NCBI GenBank assembly: GCA_963840275.1
Contig: CAWIYK010000005.1
Span: forward strand, 2,046,001-2,110,000
Length of the DNA stretch: 64,000 bases
Direction: 5' to 3'
DNA from: Actinophytocola sp963840275
GTDB taxonomy: Bacteria > Actinomycetota > Actinomycetes > Mycobacteriales > Pseudonocardiaceae
Both the position numbers and the translations under genes were made by a program. Position 1 is the first letter of the stretch, and each line of letters begins with the position of its first letter. Below the pieces are notes generated by a model. That model was given only the letters and a program-made list of their open reading frames with translations, ran no database searches and had not been told where the DNA came from. Positions 62,797-64,000 of the stretch are shown in pieces.

Positions 62797-62804
62797 CCCG
62801 CCGC

Positions 62805-63410
62805 TCACCGCAGCGCGAGGAACACCGCCCCGCCGACGATCGGGCCGACCAGCGCGCCGACGACGACCTGCGCGACCGTGTGGGCCTCGACGATCACGCG
62901 GGACCAGCACACCAGCGCGACGGCCGCGGCGAGGAACAGGTACCACGGTCCGTACAGCAGCACGACCGTGGCGGTCGCGCCGCCGGCGACCGCGGCGTGC
63001 ACGGACACCTTCCACCACTTGGTGATCACCAGGCAGGCCACCAGCGTCACGATCATCGACCAGCTGAGTGCGATCACCTCGCGCGGCGCGTCGCCGACCA
63101 GCATGATCGCCAGCCCGACCAGCGCGGACGCGAGGATCAGCAGGAACGGCACGAACCGCCGCTCGCGTTCGCGCACCCAGTGCCCGCCCCACCGGCCGCT
63201 GCGGGAGCCGCGGATCAGGATCGCCATCGGGATCGCGCAGTAGAAGACGGCGGCGACCAGGCCCCAGCCGGTGGTGGCGGCGACGTCGTGGCCGGTGCCG
63301 AACCACGCGACCGCGAGCGAGAGCACGACCACGATCACGGCGGGCGAGAGCGCCTCGGTGACGACGCGTGCGGTGCGCACCGACAGACTGGGCGCGGCGG
63401 TAGTGTCCAC
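62805..63410 (-). CDS. PAP2-like membrane phosphatase family protein
   Basis: A 201-residue protein with five to six membrane helices. Of the PAP2 signature, the KxxxxxxR-like block is WWKVSVHAAVAGG and the last block is WSRVIVEAHTVAQVVVGALV (SRxxxxxH retained, final Asp replaced by Gln). The replaced Asp and shifted motif leave activity uncertain. GTG at 63410. It converges with the oxidoreductase gene and diverges from the peroxiredoxin gene. Confidence 0.8.
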   Translation of the reverse strand: MDTTAAPSLSVRTARVVTEALSPAVIVVVLSLAVAWFGTGHDVAATTGWGLVAAVFYCAIPMAILIRGSRSGRWGGHWVRERERRFVPFLLILASALVGLAIMLVGDAPREVIALSWSMIVTLVACLVITKWWKVSVHAAVAGGATATVVLLYGPWYLFLAAAVALVCWSRVIVEAHTVAQVVVGALVGPIVGGAVFLALR

Positions 63411-63464
63411 CGACCAATCCTCGCAGAGCCGCGCGCCGAACCACGCGCGACCGAATGGAGTGCC

Positions 63465-63920
63465 ATGAAAGCCGGCGACCTCGCACCCGACTTCGAACTG
63501 CCGGACGAGACCGGCAAGACCCGCCCGCTGCGTGATTTCCTGGCGAGCGGGCCGGTGGTGCTGTTCTTCTACCCCGCCGCGATGACCAAGGGCTGCACCG
63601 CGGAGAGCTGCCACTTCCGCGACCTGGCCGCCGAGTTCGCCGCGGTCGGCGCGACCCGCGTCGGCATCAGTCCCGACGAGGTCGAGAAGCAGGCCCGGTT
63701 CAGCGACACCCACTCGTTCGACTTCCCGCTGCTGTCCGACCCGACCGGCGAGGTGGCGACCCAGTTCGGCGTGCGGCGCAGCTTCGGACCTCTGCTGACC
63801 AAGCGGCAGACGTTCGTGATCGACACGGACCGGAAGGTCCTGGAAGTGATCAAGAGCGAGCTGCGCATGGGCGTGCACGCGGACCGGGCACTGGAGGTGC
63901 TCCGAGCGCGAGCGGCCTAG
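63465..63920 (+). CDS. Peroxiredoxin (PrxQ/Bcp type)
   Basis: A 151-residue thiol peroxidase: the peroxidatic Cys44 and resolving Cys49 lie in TKGCTAESC, with the fold markers FFYPAAM, GISPDEVEKQARFSD and FDFPLLSD. It reduces hydroperoxides using thioredoxin. ATG with GGAG four bases upstream. The remaining 80 bases hold a GTCCACTGTGGAC palindrome but no gene. Confidence 0.93.
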   Translation: MKAGDLAPDFELPDETGKTRPLRDFLASGPVVLFFYPAAMTKGCTAESCHFRDLAAEFAAVGATRVGISPDEVEKQARFSDTHSFDFPLLSDPTGEVATQFGVRRSFGPLLTKRQTFVIDTDRKVLEVIKSELRMGVHADRALEVLRARAA

Positions 63921-64000
63921 GCAGGCGCGTTTGGTCCACTGTGGACCCGCGCCGACGCCCACGTCTGCCAGCTGTGCCGGGTCGGCGGCCGGTCCGGGTG

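Overview
The window is about 64 kb of very GC-rich actinomycete chromosome. GTG starts, ATGA/GTGA overlaps and leaderless-type promoters are frequent. The gene content points to an actinobacterium of the Pseudonocardiaceae type: a PknG-GlnH-GlnX signalling cluster, mycothiol-dependent formaldehyde detoxification (mscR), coenzyme F420 biosynthesis (fbiC), fused isobutyryl-CoA mutase (icmF) and an XRE/DUF397 pair. This family-level assignment is inference. No rRNA, tRNA, CRISPR array, integrase or transposase was found, so most of the region looks like core chromosome rather than an island.

Layout, 0-13.6 kb: a partial gene end, then a minus-strand operon of a YtrA-type GntR repressor, an ABC ATPase and three paralogous permeases. 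Divergent from it is a seven-gene signalling operon: GlnX membrane sensor, GlnH amino-acid-binding lipoprotein, coiled-coil protein, PknG kinase, PP2C phosphatase (frameshifted), VWA protein and FHA protein. Kinase, phosphatase and FHA protein share the same kind of N-terminal zinc ribbons. 13.6-26 kb: XRE/DUF397 pair, secreted esterase, an unknown protein next to a DUF3516 helicase, phosphoribosyltransferase, NudC and methyltransferase, an XdhC fragment, and an ABC-F protein preceded by a leader peptide and attenuator-like hairpin. 26-31 kb: an acyl-CoA catabolic operon (SDR, MaoC, two acyl-CoA dehydrogenases, TetR) followed by a convergent DeoR gene; eight single-base +1 frameshifts fall in this stretch.

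31-39.8 kb: ROK kinase, PfkB kinase and class II aldolase (ketohexose-phosphate breakdown), ArsR/SRPBCC pair, GabT, mscR with a metallo-hydrolase, a VOC protein and a secreted serine protease behind a DasR-like operator. 39.8-52 kb: pentapeptide-repeat protein, fbiC with a decayed copy of its own 3' end, a membrane protein, regulators, a DUF2236 oxygenase, a block of 133-bp tandem repeats, TetR and LysR regulators, a streptogrisin-type protease, a roadblock protein and a 181-bp long inverted repeat. 52-64 kb: 3-hydroxyacyl-CoA dehydrogenase and icmF, thioesterase, kelch protein (frameshifted), an SPFH/zinc-ribbon three-gene unit, a second inverted block of the 133-bp repeat, TetR/quinone oxidoreductase, a PAP2-like protein and a peroxiredoxin.

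The most interesting items are the zinc-ribbon signalling operon, the two-locus 133-bp repeat family with nested hairpins, the 181-bp palindromic element, the ABC-F leader/attenuator, and a dispersed 13-bp palindrome (GTCCACTGTGGAC) found four times exactly.
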